A program made the translations under genes and the position numbers. The notes below the pieces were generated by a model, which saw nothing but the letters and a program-made list of their open reading frames with translations, did no database searches and was not told the DNA's origin. A stretch of 64,000 nt of DNA, from NCBI GenBank assembly GCA_963678445.1, contig OY782877.1:1550001-1614000 (forward strand), given 5' to 3'. This stretch comes from G963678445 sp963678445. GTDB lineage: Bacteria > Hydrogenedentota > Hydrogenedentia > Hydrogenedentales > G963678445. Positions 8,933-16,843 of this stretch are shown piece by piece. Numbering within the stretch: position 1 is the stretch's first letter; each line of letters starts with the position of its first letter.

Positions 8933-9406
8933 TTAGAAGCGGAAATGTGCAAAAGCTTTATTGGCTTCCGCCATGCGGTGTGTATCGTCTTTACGTTTAA
9001 CGGTAGCACCCTGCTTGTTATAGCAGTCCAACAACTCCGCCGCCAAACGCTCACGCATGGTCTTCTCACCACGCTTACGGGAGAACTCAATCACCCAACG
9101 AAACGCCATCGCAGTACGGTTGGCCGGAGCAATCTCTGTGGGCACCTGATAGGTAGCACCACCAATACGACGTGACTTCACCTGCAACAACGGCTTGGCA
9201 TTATCAATCGCCGCATTAAAAACTGCCAGCGGCTCTTCGCCAGGAAGTTTTTCCTGCAGCAAGTCCAACGCGCCATAAACGATGGATTCTGCAACACTCT
9301 TCTTCCCGCAAACCATTACCGCGTTGACGAATTTTGCAAGCGTCATACTGCCGTACTTTGGATCGGGTAAGGGCTCGCGCTTTGGAATTTCTCTTCTACG
9401 TGCCAT
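8933..9406 (-). CDS. rpsG: 30S ribosomal protein S7
   Basis: S7 of 157 residues, the primary head-assembly protein of the 30S subunit. It starts MARRREIPKREPLPDPKYGS and contains KKSVAESIVYGAL and the RRIGGATYQVPTEI hairpin, which contacts 16S rRNA. The ATG at 9406 lies 11 bases after the rpsL stop. The length and order (rpsL-rpsG-fusA-tuf) are canonical for the str operon. Confidence 0.97.
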   Translation of the reverse strand: MARRREIPKREPLPDPKYGSMTLAKFVNAVMVCGKKSVAESIVYGALDLLQEKLPGEEPLAVFNAAIDNAKPLLQVKSRRIGGATYQVPTEIAPANRTAMAFRWVIEFSRKRGEKTMRERLAAELLDCYNKQGATVKRKDDTHRMAEANKAFAHFRF

Positions 9407-9417
9407 GCTAGTTCACC

Positions 9418-9840
9418 CTATTTCTTCGGTTTCTTTACGCCGTACTTCGAGCGGCTCACCCAACGACCCTGATGTACCTGCTTACCACCTTCTTCTTTCG
9501 ATGAAGCCTGTCCACCCATGTCGCCCTGAGCATCCAACACACCACGAATGAGGTGATAACGAACACCAGGAAGGTCTTTCACACGTCCGCCGCGAATCAT
9601 CACTTGGGAGTGTTCCTGTAAATTGTGACCCACGCCCGGAATATACGCCGTCACTTCCATCCCATTCTTAAGGCGAACACGCGCCACCTTACGCAGGGCG
9701 GAGTTGGGTTTTTTGGGCGTCATCGTAAATACGCGCGTGCACGTGCCCGATGCTTGGGGGCACGACTTCAACGCAGGCGACTTGGTTTTCACCACCTTCG
9801 TTTTACGGCAATTTCGTACCAGTTGATTGATCGTTGGCAA
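9418..9840 (-). CDS. rpsL: 30S ribosomal protein S12 with C-terminal insertion
   Basis: S12 of 140 residues, about 16 longer than the usual 123-125. The decoding-centre motif TPKKPNSALRKVARVRL is intact with Lys at 43 (the streptomycin-dependence site), and GHNLQEHS and KDLPGVRYH are present. Between the LDAQG and RSKYG motifs lie 23 residues where E. coli has 7; the extra piece is hydrophilic and glycine-rich. The start is TTG at 9840, preceded by GAGGGAG; no ATG fits the PTINQLVR family N-terminus. It is the first gene of the str-S10 cluster. Confidence 0.96.
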   Translation of the reverse strand: MPTINQLVRNCRKTKVVKTKSPALKSCPQASGTCTRVFTMTPKKPNSALRKVARVRLKNGMEVTAYIPGVGHNLQEHSQVMIRGGRVKDLPGVRYHLIRGVLDAQGDMGGQASSKEEGGKQVHQGRWVSRSKYGVKKPKK

Positions 9841-9931
9841 AGCACTCTCCCTCAGCCAAGATTGGGTTACAGTTCTGCTTATTTCTGAGAATACCCTTGT
9901 CTCAGAAACACCGTTAAGACAACGGCTCAGA

Positions 9932-9960
9932 AGCATAGCACATTCCAAACCGCGTGTCAA
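9932..9960 (-). promoter_or_regulatory. Sigma70-type promoter for the str-S10 cluster
   Basis: On the minus strand a perfect TTGACA (9960-9955) is followed after exactly 17 bases by TATGCT (9937-9932). Transcription would start near 9925 and give a leader of about 85 bases before the rpsL TTG. Position, orientation and spacing all fit a strong housekeeping promoter. Confidence 0.7.
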
Positions 9961-10019
9961 GCTTTTTTTGCCTTACCGCCGCATTCACCCCCTGCGGCAT
10001 CTAGTTAAGGCACGAAGCG

Positions 10020-10050
10020 ATAGTATGCGGTTTTCCAATGCAAATGTCAA
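10020..10050 (-). promoter_or_regulatory. Possible second, upstream promoter for rpsL
   Basis: A second perfect TTGACA (10050-10045, minus) is followed by TACTAT (10025-10020) after 19 bases, slightly longer than ideal. It would form a tandem promoter pair with the one about 90 bases closer to rpsL. The spacing makes it weaker support. Confidence 0.4.
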
Positions 10051-10171
10051 GGGAAAATTCTCGATGCACTTCCAAATACCCTGGAATAAACGTCGCCCCC
10101 CTAAAAACCCTTTGTTTCTGGGGCTGAAATTGGGGAACGTCTCCGCAAAAAGCAAGCTTTTTCCCCGAGGA

Positions 10172-10230
10172 TGACAAGGAATATTTCCTGGCTGTGGCCT
10201 GACCATGGTTTGCAGTCGCCGGAACACTTT
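10172..10230 (-). repeat. Degenerate copy of the dispersed palindromic element (copy 1)
   Basis: The plus strand reads GACAAGGA-ATATT, then TGGCTGTGGCC, then GCAGTCGCCGGAAC, matching the order of blocks in the better-preserved copies at 16747, 27697 and 39338, but hairpin pairing is lost. It lies about 60 bases beyond the stop of the oxidoreductase ending at 10290, again on the 3' side of a gene in the same orientation. The rest of 9841-10289 holds the rpsL promoters and a short AAAAAGC/GCTTTTT hairpin near 10147-10162 that may be a weak terminator. Confidence 0.35.
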
Positions 10231-10289
10231 GGCGTCTTCGTGTGTTCATCTGCACCAAAAGACCTGCCACTACACAATCGCACCCCGTG

Positions 10290-11372
10290 CTAAGCAGGCA
10301 TAAAATAAAGTGTATGTTTTTCTTCGTATGCTTTCAGGGAGCTTTGCAATGCCGCCTGCACTAAAAGTAGTTGTGAGGGCGCGTAAACGCATTGTACCGC
10401 CCCCTGCAGGGCATTTAGCCAGTTTATCATGGGACTGTCGGTCAAAACCGTTTCTACGCCTGCTGCGTCCCCTGGCGCTGCATTCCCCTGTAGTGCACTG
10501 GCGGTCTCTGCGTCCATTTCCCATCTTCCCTGCTTTCCCTGCAACGTCACGCGCCGCCCCTGGCAATGCGCCGGGGCCACTGAACTCGTCACGACAAGCG
10601 TAGCGCCAGAGTCATAGGTACAGGTCGTTGTCAAACTGTCCGGCAGTGCGTCGCGTGTGCTCCCCAGAGAATCGCCTAGTGATGAAATGCTGCGTAAATT
10701 TCCTAAGGGTAACAGCGCTATGGGTGGTGCAAGTTGCGCAAAGTGCGCCTGCATTACTGGTGCCCCTTCCCATCCTTCAAAAGGCGCGTCGACAAGGGAC
10801 GATTCAGGATAGCGGTCAATACTGTTAATCCATGTAAGCGCCCCTAGTTGCTGTTCCAATTGCTTCTTATCCGGCACACCCCAACCACCGTTTTCCTGCG
10901 GCAAGGGGGGAAGCTGTACAGGTTGTTTCACGCGTGCCGCCAGCCTCTCAATCGTTACCAATGTCTCCCGTGAAAGCATGTGCGGCAATGGGCAGTACAC
11001 CGCTTTGCCCGCCTTCAGCGCTCGTAGAATTCCTGCTTCGGGTTCTATGTGCGCCGTCGCTATAATCACCGCATCCACGCATTGCGATTGCAGTGCTATG
11101 TCTACTGTTGGACATACAACGGCTACGGTTTCGTTGGCAGCACGTACGCTTTCCATCGCGGTATTTCCCACCACAACAGCCGGTGAAATGCCGTGTTTTT
11201 TCAGCATATACGCCGCACGACGACCTCGCGCGCCATACCCCAGCAACATTATCCGAGGTTTGACGCTGGCCCTCCCTTTTGCCGCCACATACGCCGCCCC
11301 CCCCAGTGTCGTACACGAGGTCAGGAAAGCGCGACGGGATACCTGTCGTTGGCTATACGCACTCTTAGTCAT
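10290..11372 (-). CDS. Gfo/Idh/MocA-like protein with Tat leader, active-site motif lost
   Basis: A 360-residue protein. The N-terminus has a twin-arginine motif (VSRRAFL) and a short hydrophobic stretch, then a Rossmann-type GYGARG nucleotide-binding loop and an ALKAGKAVYC strand, all typical of Gfo/Idh/MocA oxidoreductases. Where active members have the EKP motif after VYC, this protein has PLP, so the usual catalytic lysine is missing. The C-terminal domain is shortened and poorly conserved. It lies downstream of a normal paralogue (11576-12970) on the same strand, suggesting duplication and decay or a non-catalytic role outside the cytoplasm. ATG at 11372 follows AAGGAC. Confidence 0.7.
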   Translation of the reverse strand: MTKSAYSQRQVSRRAFLTSCTTLGGAAYVAAKGRASVKPRIMLLGYGARGRRAAYMLKKHGISPAVVVGNTAMESVRAANETVAVVCPTVDIALQSQCVDAVIIATAHIEPEAGILRALKAGKAVYCPLPHMLSRETLVTIERLAARVKQPVQLPPLPQENGGWGVPDKKQLEQQLGALTWINSIDRYPESSLVDAPFEGWEGAPVMQAHFAQLAPPIALLPLGNLRSISSLGDSLGSTRDALPDSLTTTCTYDSGATLVVTSSVAPAHCQGRRVTLQGKQGRWEMDAETASALQGNAAPGDAAGVETVLTDSPMINWLNALQGAVQCVYAPSQLLLVQAALQSSLKAYEEKHTLYFMPA

Positions 11373-11422
11373 TGTCAGCGTCCTTCTTTAAAGGGTAGCG
11401 ACCGCTGCTAAAGGGTCTCGTA

Positions 11423-11555
11423 ATAGACGTTTACTACGTCTATCAACGGCTGTAAATGCATTGGAGGGAAACGTCTTCGTAGAAAACGCTTCCCTCCAAA
11501 ATGTACAAAGATTGCTTGTAAGGACGCAAATTTATGTCGGATTGACCGCGTCCTT
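11423..11555. other. Structured intergenic region with three inverted repeats
   Basis: Between the two oxidoreductase genes lie three separate inverted repeats: ATAGACG/CGTCTAT (11423-11429 with 11437-11443), TTGGAGGGAA/TTCCCTCCAA (11461-11470 with 11490-11499) and AAGGACGC/GCGTCCTT (11520-11527 with 11548-11555). None is followed by a T run on the minus strand, so simple terminators are unlikely. They may be an RNA leader for the downstream gene or operator sites. Confidence 0.45.
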
Positions 11556-11575
11556 AATCATATCGAGCGCACGTA

Positions 11576-12970
11576 CTAGCCTTTGTGGTACGGAGCTTTG
11601 AGCGACCAGCCGTTCTGGTAGTCACGGTACGCCCAGTTATTACCCGCTTTACGCACGTTTTTGTCGCCATCCACAAATTTCTGCTTGTCCGCATCCCAAT
11701 AGAGCTTGCCGCCCGCGACATAAGCACATGTGCCCATATGACATGTACGGGTTGTGTTGTTCAGCACATCCACCGCACAAATCGGGTCTTTTCGGCTACG
11801 GATACACTGTGCAAAATTCTCCCAGTGCGGCTGATTCAGCGGACCACCCGACGCTTTCTTGGGCTCACATCCGCCATTGTTGGGGATGCTGTAGACTTCA
11901 TAGCCGCCACGGTCAACGCGTAGCGTACCGTTGGTGCCATGGAAGAGGATGCCGTGATCGCTGTAGCCTTCGGGCAGGTATCCATTGTAGACGCGGTTGG
12001 TGAAGCTCAGGATGTAATCCTCATACTCCCAAAGCACATCCAGCGTATCGGGGGTTGTGCGGTTGTCTTCCAGCACAAACTTGTTACCCTGGGCCACGAC
12101 CGATTTGGGCTGTTTGTCCTGCCCCATCGCCCACAATGCGATATCGACCAGGTGCGCGCCCCAGTCGGTGATTTTACCGCCGGAGTAATCCAGGAACCAA
12201 CGGAAGTTATAGATCCAGCGATTCGTATTGAATGGTTTGTGCTCTACCCAACCCTGGTGGAATTCCCAGTCGCAACCGGGATACTTCGACTGATCATCAT
12301 CGCCCATGCCAATGCCGTTGATGTCTTTATTCTCGTGGTTGAACGTTTCCACACGCGCCACTTTACCGATGTAGCCACTACGAACCAATTCTACCGCTTC
12401 CTGGAAATGAGTCGCGCTACGCTGCATCGTACCGCCCTGGAAGACCACCTTGTTGCGCTTCACCGCCTCCACCATGGCGTTACCTTCTTCGATAGTCGTC
12501 GACAGCGGTTTCTCGCAATAGATATCCTTGCCCGCATCCGCGGCATGCAAGGTGCACAGGCAGTGCCAGTGATCCGGCGTCGCGATTACTACAGCGTCAA
12601 TGTCTTTGTTTTCCAGCAACTCGCGGAAGTCATGGTGTTTGGAGAAATCTTTGAATTTGCTCGACACCATTTTAGCGCCGCGTTCCAGGTTCTTTGGATA
12701 GAGATCGCACAATGCAATCGGTTGGATGTCGTCGCGCATCAGGCAGAAACGCAGGTTGGCCCTCCCCATGCCGCCTGTTCCAATATGGCCGGTAAGAATG
12801 CGTTCATTTGCACCCAGCACGCTGGCCGGCAGGATCGACTTGTACACATCCGCCCGTGCGGTCTTTGTGGCGGCGGCAACTCCCGCTACCCCTGCTGCAG
12901 TTGTCGCCGCATTCTTAATGAACGCGCGGCGGCTGACATCTTTCTTTGTTTCTTTTGGCGTATTCGACAT
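11576..12970 (-). CDS. Gfo/Idh/MocA family oxidoreductase with Tat signal
   Basis: A 464-residue NAD(P)-dependent oxidoreductase of the type abundant in Planctomycetes, Lentisphaerae and Hydrogenedentota. A twin-arginine signal (VSRRAFIKNAATTAAG) with an Ala-rich hydrophobic region and a likely cleavage near ARADV comes first. The nucleotide-binding GTGGMG loop, ATPDHWH and the catalytic YCEKPLS motif follow, then the C-terminal domain with GGKITDWGAHLVDIALW, which carries the usual Asp/His pair. The substrate is probably a sugar or sugar derivative but cannot be named. ATG at 12970 follows AAGGAAAG. Confidence 0.88.
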   Translation of the reverse strand: MSNTPKETKKDVSRRAFIKNAATTAAGVAGVAAATKTARADVYKSILPASVLGANERILTGHIGTGGMGRANLRFCLMRDDIQPIALCDLYPKNLERGAKMVSSKFKDFSKHHDFRELLENKDIDAVVIATPDHWHCLCTLHAADAGKDIYCEKPLSTTIEEGNAMVEAVKRNKVVFQGGTMQRSATHFQEAVELVRSGYIGKVARVETFNHENKDINGIGMGDDDQSKYPGCDWEFHQGWVEHKPFNTNRWIYNFRWFLDYSGGKITDWGAHLVDIALWAMGQDKQPKSVVAQGNKFVLEDNRTTPDTLDVLWEYEDYILSFTNRVYNGYLPEGYSDHGILFHGTNGTLRVDRGGYEVYSIPNNGGCEPKKASGGPLNQPHWENFAQCIRSRKDPICAVDVLNNTTRTCHMGTCAYVAGGKLYWDADKQKFVDGDKNVRKAGNNWAYRDYQNGWSLKAPYHKG

Positions 12971-13067
12971 GGATTTCTTTCCTTCTCTAAAAAAAGCAAT
13001 GTATGGTTACATCGAAACCGAAAATAATCGCGTCATGGTACTCCCATAACACACACTATTTCAAAAA

Positions 13068-13856
13068 TCACTTACCTGACACGTAAAAATCACACAACAC
13101 CGGCAGATGATCCGAATAGGGCGATTGCGGCACCTCGAAGTGCTCAATCGTAATTTCCGGGCTGTGCAAAATAAAATCCAGCTGTCGCCGTGGCTTGTTA
13201 CTGGGATACGTTGGGGTACCCGTCGTGTTGGCATTTTGCAGTCCCGCCGCCGCCATAAACAAATTCAGTTCCCGGTCACCGAAAAAGGCATTAAAATCCC
13301 CCGCGACAATCATCGGCTTATCCACCCGGTGAAAGAGCGCGTACAAATCACTCAATTGATATTGACGATGCCGGTACATCAGCGATAGATGCACCAAAAA
13401 AATCACGCAGTTTTCCAGTTCCAGCTCAATTATCAGTCGCTTTATCCCCTTTTCGAAGTAGTGAAAGGACTTGGCGTGAATGCTCTGGTTGGTAATAAAT
13501 GCATTTCCCTGTTCCTTCAAAACCGGCACCGCCTGCGCAAAGGAGGCTTGGCCGTATTTGGACTCGTAGACATGCTCGTAGCCCAAATCCCGGGCAATAA
13601 TTTCGGCCTGATTGCAACGCTTCGAACGAAATGAGCCGTTATCCACCTCCACCAGGCCGATAATATCGGGCGACAACTCCCGCAAAAATGCACTTATACG
13701 GTGCAAATTACGTTCACTGTCGCGCAAATAGCCTGAAAACGGAAATGGCAGATGAAAATGCCAACCGGTTCCGGTTGCATATCGAATATTGTACAAAACA
13801 AATCGCATGTGAGTTGGACTCGTCCACCCCTCGTTTTGTTTCTCATCCCATTGCAC
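13068..13856 (-). CDS. Endonuclease/exonuclease/phosphatase family protein
   Basis: A 262-residue EEP-fold hydrolase. Conserved positions are visible in order: NIRYATG (N), DIIGLVEVD (metal-binding Glu), VHLSLMYRHRQ (His), GDFNAFFGD (Asp and Asn), RQLDFIL and the terminal SDHLPVLCDF (Asp-His). This set fits a Mg-dependent phosphodiesterase or phosphatase; the substrate could be nucleic acid, phospholipid or inositol phosphate. ATG at 13856 has a GGTGAGG ribosome-binding site; an internal ATG at 13808 begins exactly at the first fold strand and is a fallback start. No signal peptide is seen. Confidence 0.82.
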   Translation of the reverse strand: MQWDEKQNEGWTSPTHMRFVLYNIRYATGTGWHFHLPFPFSGYLRDSERNLHRISAFLRELSPDIIGLVEVDNGSFRSKRCNQAEIIARDLGYEHVYESKYGQASFAQAVPVLKEQGNAFITNQSIHAKSFHYFEKGIKRLIIELELENCVIFLVHLSLMYRHRQYQLSDLYALFHRVDKPMIVAGDFNAFFGDRELNLFMAAAGLQNANTTGTPTYPSNKPRRQLDFILHSPEITIEHFEVPQSPYSDHLPVLCDFYVSGK

Positions 13857-13936
13857 CGCTTGCCCTCACCGTTCCTGCGCAGCGGGTCAAAATACTTACC
13901 TTACGCCCCCTATCTATACCCCCTACTTATAAAATT

Positions 13937-14590
13937 TTACGGCGCCAGTTGTCCCGTAAGCGTTAACACGGGAAATAACTCTATCAAGCCCTTTGCCATG
14001 AATTCTACAGCCATCGCCGCCAGCACCAAGCCCATAACGCGTGTAATTATCTTGATGCCCGTTACCCCCAGAAAACGTTGCAGACGTAATGCAAAAGCCA
14101 GGGTCAACCATACCAAAACGCTGCACAGTACGATGGCCCCCAATACCGCCAAATACTGGGGCAGCGTGTGGGCATGCGCCCCAAATACAATCACCGTGCT
14201 GATTGAACCCGGACCGGCCAGCATGGGAATCGCCAGCGGCACAATCGCGACCGAATCCCGTTCTGCGGCGTCCTGCGCCTCCTCTGGTGTGTGCTTTACA
14301 TGCGATACGCTGCCGCCATGTAGCATGGAGATTCCCATGAGCAAAATCAGGATGCCGCCGCCTGTGCGAAATGAGGCCAGACTGATACCAAACAGCGCCA
14401 ATATGCTCCCCCCCGCCAATGCAAACCCGGTCAACGTCACCCATAACGCCACCGTCGTCACCCATCGAATCCGGCGCGCCTCCGCCGCATCGCGATCCGC
14501 CACCAAAGTCAGGTATATCGGTGCCGCGCCTACAGGGTTCAAGACAGCAATCAATGAGATAACGCTTTGGGCAATGATGGCATATTCCAT
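13937..14590 (-). CDS. MarC family integral membrane protein
   Basis: A 217-residue inner-membrane protein with six predicted transmembrane segments. The MarC/UPF0056 hallmarks are LNPVGAAPIYLTL near the N-terminus, the FRTGGGILILLMGISML segment, and VPLAIPMLAGPGSISTVIV in the second half, which repeat the internal two-fold pattern of the family. Its function is not established; older links to multiple antibiotic resistance in E. coli were withdrawn. ATG at 14590 follows GGAGTAGAGG. A TTGACA box (minus, 14786-14781) with a poor -10 lies about 190 bases upstream. Confidence 0.88.
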   Translation of the reverse strand: MEYAIIAQSVISLIAVLNPVGAAPIYLTLVADRDAAEARRIRWVTTVALWVTLTGFALAGGSILALFGISLASFRTGGGILILLMGISMLHGGSVSHVKHTPEEAQDAAERDSVAIVPLAIPMLAGPGSISTVIVFGAHAHTLPQYLAVLGAIVLCSVLVWLTLAFALRLQRFLGVTGIKIITRVMGLVLAAMAVEFMAKGLIELFPVLTLTGQLAP

Positions 14591-15125
14591 ACCTCTACTC
14601 CATCTTACTTTATTCTCTTCGAGGGTAGCACGACCTTCCCTGTTCCAGCAACCATATCCTTCCCCACCTGCTGTTTTATTGATTCCTCCTGCCCGCGAAC
14701 CCCTCGCCCTCCATTTCCAGGCTGCACTACTACAGCAAACACGCTCTTCCTTGTTTTTCTTCTACCATTCGGTCTGTTTTTGTCAAGTATAAAACAAATG
14801 TAAACCTCTTATTACACCAAATGTTCCATCCCCTCCAAGATTACGAATCTCTTCCCTTTTTGCTTAGCAATGCCCCAAGCAAACTAACCGTTAAAAAAAC
14901 GGCACTTACGAGCCCAATAAGCCGTTCCCCATGCCTGAGAAAGATTTCTATTATCGTTTCTACTCACTCCGAAATAAGCGGTGCATTATTTGTGCGAAAA
15001 AGCTTCTAAATCTTCATCCCGAAAAAAACCGGTCTCAAGCTTTAATCTGCATAAGTACTTGTTAAAGAATAAGTTAAAAACATCATTGCGCGCTCTTTTT
15101 GCGTTTTTTCTATTTGCAGTTTACT

Positions 15126-15155
15126 TGTGGATAACTCGTGGATAACTGTGGATAA
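15126..15155 (+). promoter_or_regulatory. Three phased DnaA boxes
   Basis: Three direct copies of the 9-mer TGTGGATAA (reverse of TTATCCACA) lie at 15126-15134 (perfect), 15137-15145 (one mismatch, C for T) and 15147-15155 (perfect). The centre spacings are 11 and 10 bases, so all three face the same side of the helix. AT-rich sequence flanks them, with a T-rich run just to the left. This could be part of oriC or a DnaA-titrating or regulatory site. Confidence 0.65.
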
Positions 15156-15412
15156 ATCTCAGAATGGGGATTCAACCAAGCCAAAGCGTGGAATTCCATA
15201 AAATCAGGACACCGTACACCTCTTCAAACTGCTTCAAAAGGTATTTTTACAGCACTTCTTCTTTTGATTCCAGAAAAAGTATAGTGAAGGGCATAATTTT
15301 GCGGGAGGGCTATGAATGTATTCTGAAAATCCGCTCAAAAAACTGTAGTAACCTCTAACTTCTGTCAATAGATTTATCAAATCCGCACCAAAGCAAGCTT
15401 GCCATGCTCCAT

Positions 15413-15445
15413 AAAAAAAGCCGCAAGACTTTCCGTCTTGCGGCT
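15413..15445 (-). terminator. Rho-independent terminator of the argDFG operon
   Basis: On the minus strand an 11-bp perfect stem (AGCCGCAAGAC with GTCTTGCGGCT, loop of five) is followed by a run of seven T. It begins 29 bases after the argG stop. This is a textbook intrinsic terminator. Confidence 0.9.
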
Positions 15446-15473
15446 CGAATTGTTGTTAGCTGTGCTTTATGGC

Positions 15474-16691
15474 TCAGCCGTTAAAAAAGCCTGCTTGCTT
15501 GCGCACGCGCATGCGGAGCGCATTGAGGCGAATAAAACCAGTGGCTTCGGTCTGGTCATACGCACCTTCGTCTTCTTCAAAGGTACTGATTTGTTCATCG
15601 TAGAGGGTTTTTTCAGCCCGACGTCCCACGACATCGCAATTACCCTTGTACAAACGCACCCGGGCGGTACCCGTCACATTTTCCTGGCTCTTGTCGACAT
15701 AGGCCATCATTGCTTCGAATTCAGGCGCAAACCAGAAGCCGTTGTAGATAAGCTGGGCAATCTTGGGAGACAGGATGTCGCGCTGCAGCATGACTTCGCG
15801 GTCCATGGTGATCGATTCAACGGCACGGTGAGCGGCGTAGAGAATCGTGCCGCCGGGGGTCTCGTATACGCCACGTGATTTCATACCTACGAAACGGTTT
15901 TCTACCATATCGACACGACCAACGCCGTTGGCGCCAGCCAGCTCGTTGAGCTTGGCGAGCAACACTTCCGGCTCCATACGCACGCCATCAACGGCGACCG
16001 GTGTACCTTCTTCGAAGTCGATTTCAACGTAGGTCGGCTCATCGGGGGCTTTGCGCGGATCAACACTCAGAAGGAACATATCTTCCGGGGGTTCTGCCCA
16101 AGGATCTTCCAGCACGCCGCCTTCGAAGGAAATGTGCAACAGGTTACGGTCGGAAGAATAGGGTTTTTTCTTGGTCACCGGCACGGGAATGTTATGTTTC
16201 TCGGCGAAATCCATCATTTTTTCGCGGGTATTCAGCGTCCAGTTGGGATCGCGCCAGGGGGCAATGATTTTCACATTGGGCTCAAAAGCAAGGCAGGCCA
16301 GTTCAAAGCGCACCTGATCGTTGCCTTTGCCGGTGGCGCCATGTGAAACGGCGTCGGAACCTGTCTCCCGTAGCACTTCGATGTGGGCTTTACCGATGAT
16401 AGGACGGGCCACGCTGGTACCCAGAAGATAGCAGCCTTCGTAGATGGCGTTGGCGCGCATGGCAGGAAACACGAAGTCGCGCACAAATTCGCGTTTCAGA
16501 TCTTTTACCACTACCTCGCATGCGCCAGTTGCGATAGCCTTCTGGCGCGCCGGTTCTGTTTCTTCACCCTGCCCTACGTCAGCGATATACGCGACCACGT
16601 CGGCTTTGTAGGTCTCCTGCAGCCATTTTAAAATAATGGAGGTATCCAAACCGCCGGAATAGGCGAGTACAATTTTTTTCACATCTGCCAT
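15474..16691 (-). CDS. argG: Argininosuccinate synthase
   Basis: ArgG of 405 residues, which joins citrulline and aspartate with ATP to form argininosuccinate. The ATP pyrophosphatase loop AYSGGLDTS is at the N-terminus, followed by YIADVGQGEE, the GATGKGNDQVRFE citrulline/aspartate-binding segment and the C-terminal SRGVYETPGGTIL. Length is normal. ATG at 16691 follows GGAG. It is the last gene of the minus-strand argD-argF-argG run, separated from argF by about 150 bases that contain a dispersed repeat. No argH is present nearby. Confidence 0.97.
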   Translation of the reverse strand: MADVKKIVLAYSGGLDTSIILKWLQETYKADVVAYIADVGQGEETEPARQKAIATGACEVVVKDLKREFVRDFVFPAMRANAIYEGCYLLGTSVARPIIGKAHIEVLRETGSDAVSHGATGKGNDQVRFELACLAFEPNVKIIAPWRDPNWTLNTREKMMDFAEKHNIPVPVTKKKPYSSDRNLLHISFEGGVLEDPWAEPPEDMFLLSVDPRKAPDEPTYVEIDFEEGTPVAVDGVRMEPEVLLAKLNELAGANGVGRVDMVENRFVGMKSRGVYETPGGTILYAAHRAVESITMDREVMLQRDILSPKIAQLIYNGFWFAPEFEAMMAYVDKSQENVTGTARVRLYKGNCDVVGRRAEKTLYDEQISTFEEDEGAYDQTEATGFIRLNALRMRVRKQAGFFNG

Positions 16692-16746
16692 GCTCAGTGT
16701 CTCCTTACCTGTATACGGACGTTGCGTATTGCTACGCTTGCTTTTT

Positions 16747-16843
16747 AGTGACTCAAATCTGGAAAGCTGTCATAAACAATGAAGTTCTTGTTGTGGTCAG
16801 GGACTGTAAGAACCATACCTATTGGTTGTGGTCCCTGGACCAC
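16747..16843 (-). repeat. Dispersed palindromic element, copy 2 (3' of argF)
   Basis: Reading with argF, the element begins directly after the TAA stop: stem GTGGTC/GACCAC around a four-base loop (16828-16843), then an ATGGTTCTTACAGTCCCTG block and an AT-rich tail ending in TTTATGACAGCTTT. It shares the order of all blocks with copies 3, 5 and 8. It lies between argF and argG in the operon, so it is transcribed. Confidence 0.85.

Larger units (their letters stand above)
14591..15473. other. Long AT-rich intergenic region
   Basis: No credible gene in 880 bases between marC and the end of argG. The stretch becomes strongly AT-rich from about 14780 onward. It holds the DnaA-box array at 15126-15155 and the argG terminator at 15413-15445, annotated separately. 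A hairpin CCGTT-AAAAAA-ACGG lies near 14888. The size, AT content and DnaA boxes together make it the best candidate for a replication-related locus in the window. Confidence 0.5.

Noticed and set aside
10290..11372. Lipobox in the Tat leader (LTSC)
   Set aside because: The cysteine lies directly after the twin-arginine motif with too short a hydrophobic region.
11939..13027. 362-codon plus-strand frame opposite the Gfo/Idh/MocA gene
   Set aside because: Antisense to a clear protein family; composition typical of a shadow frame.
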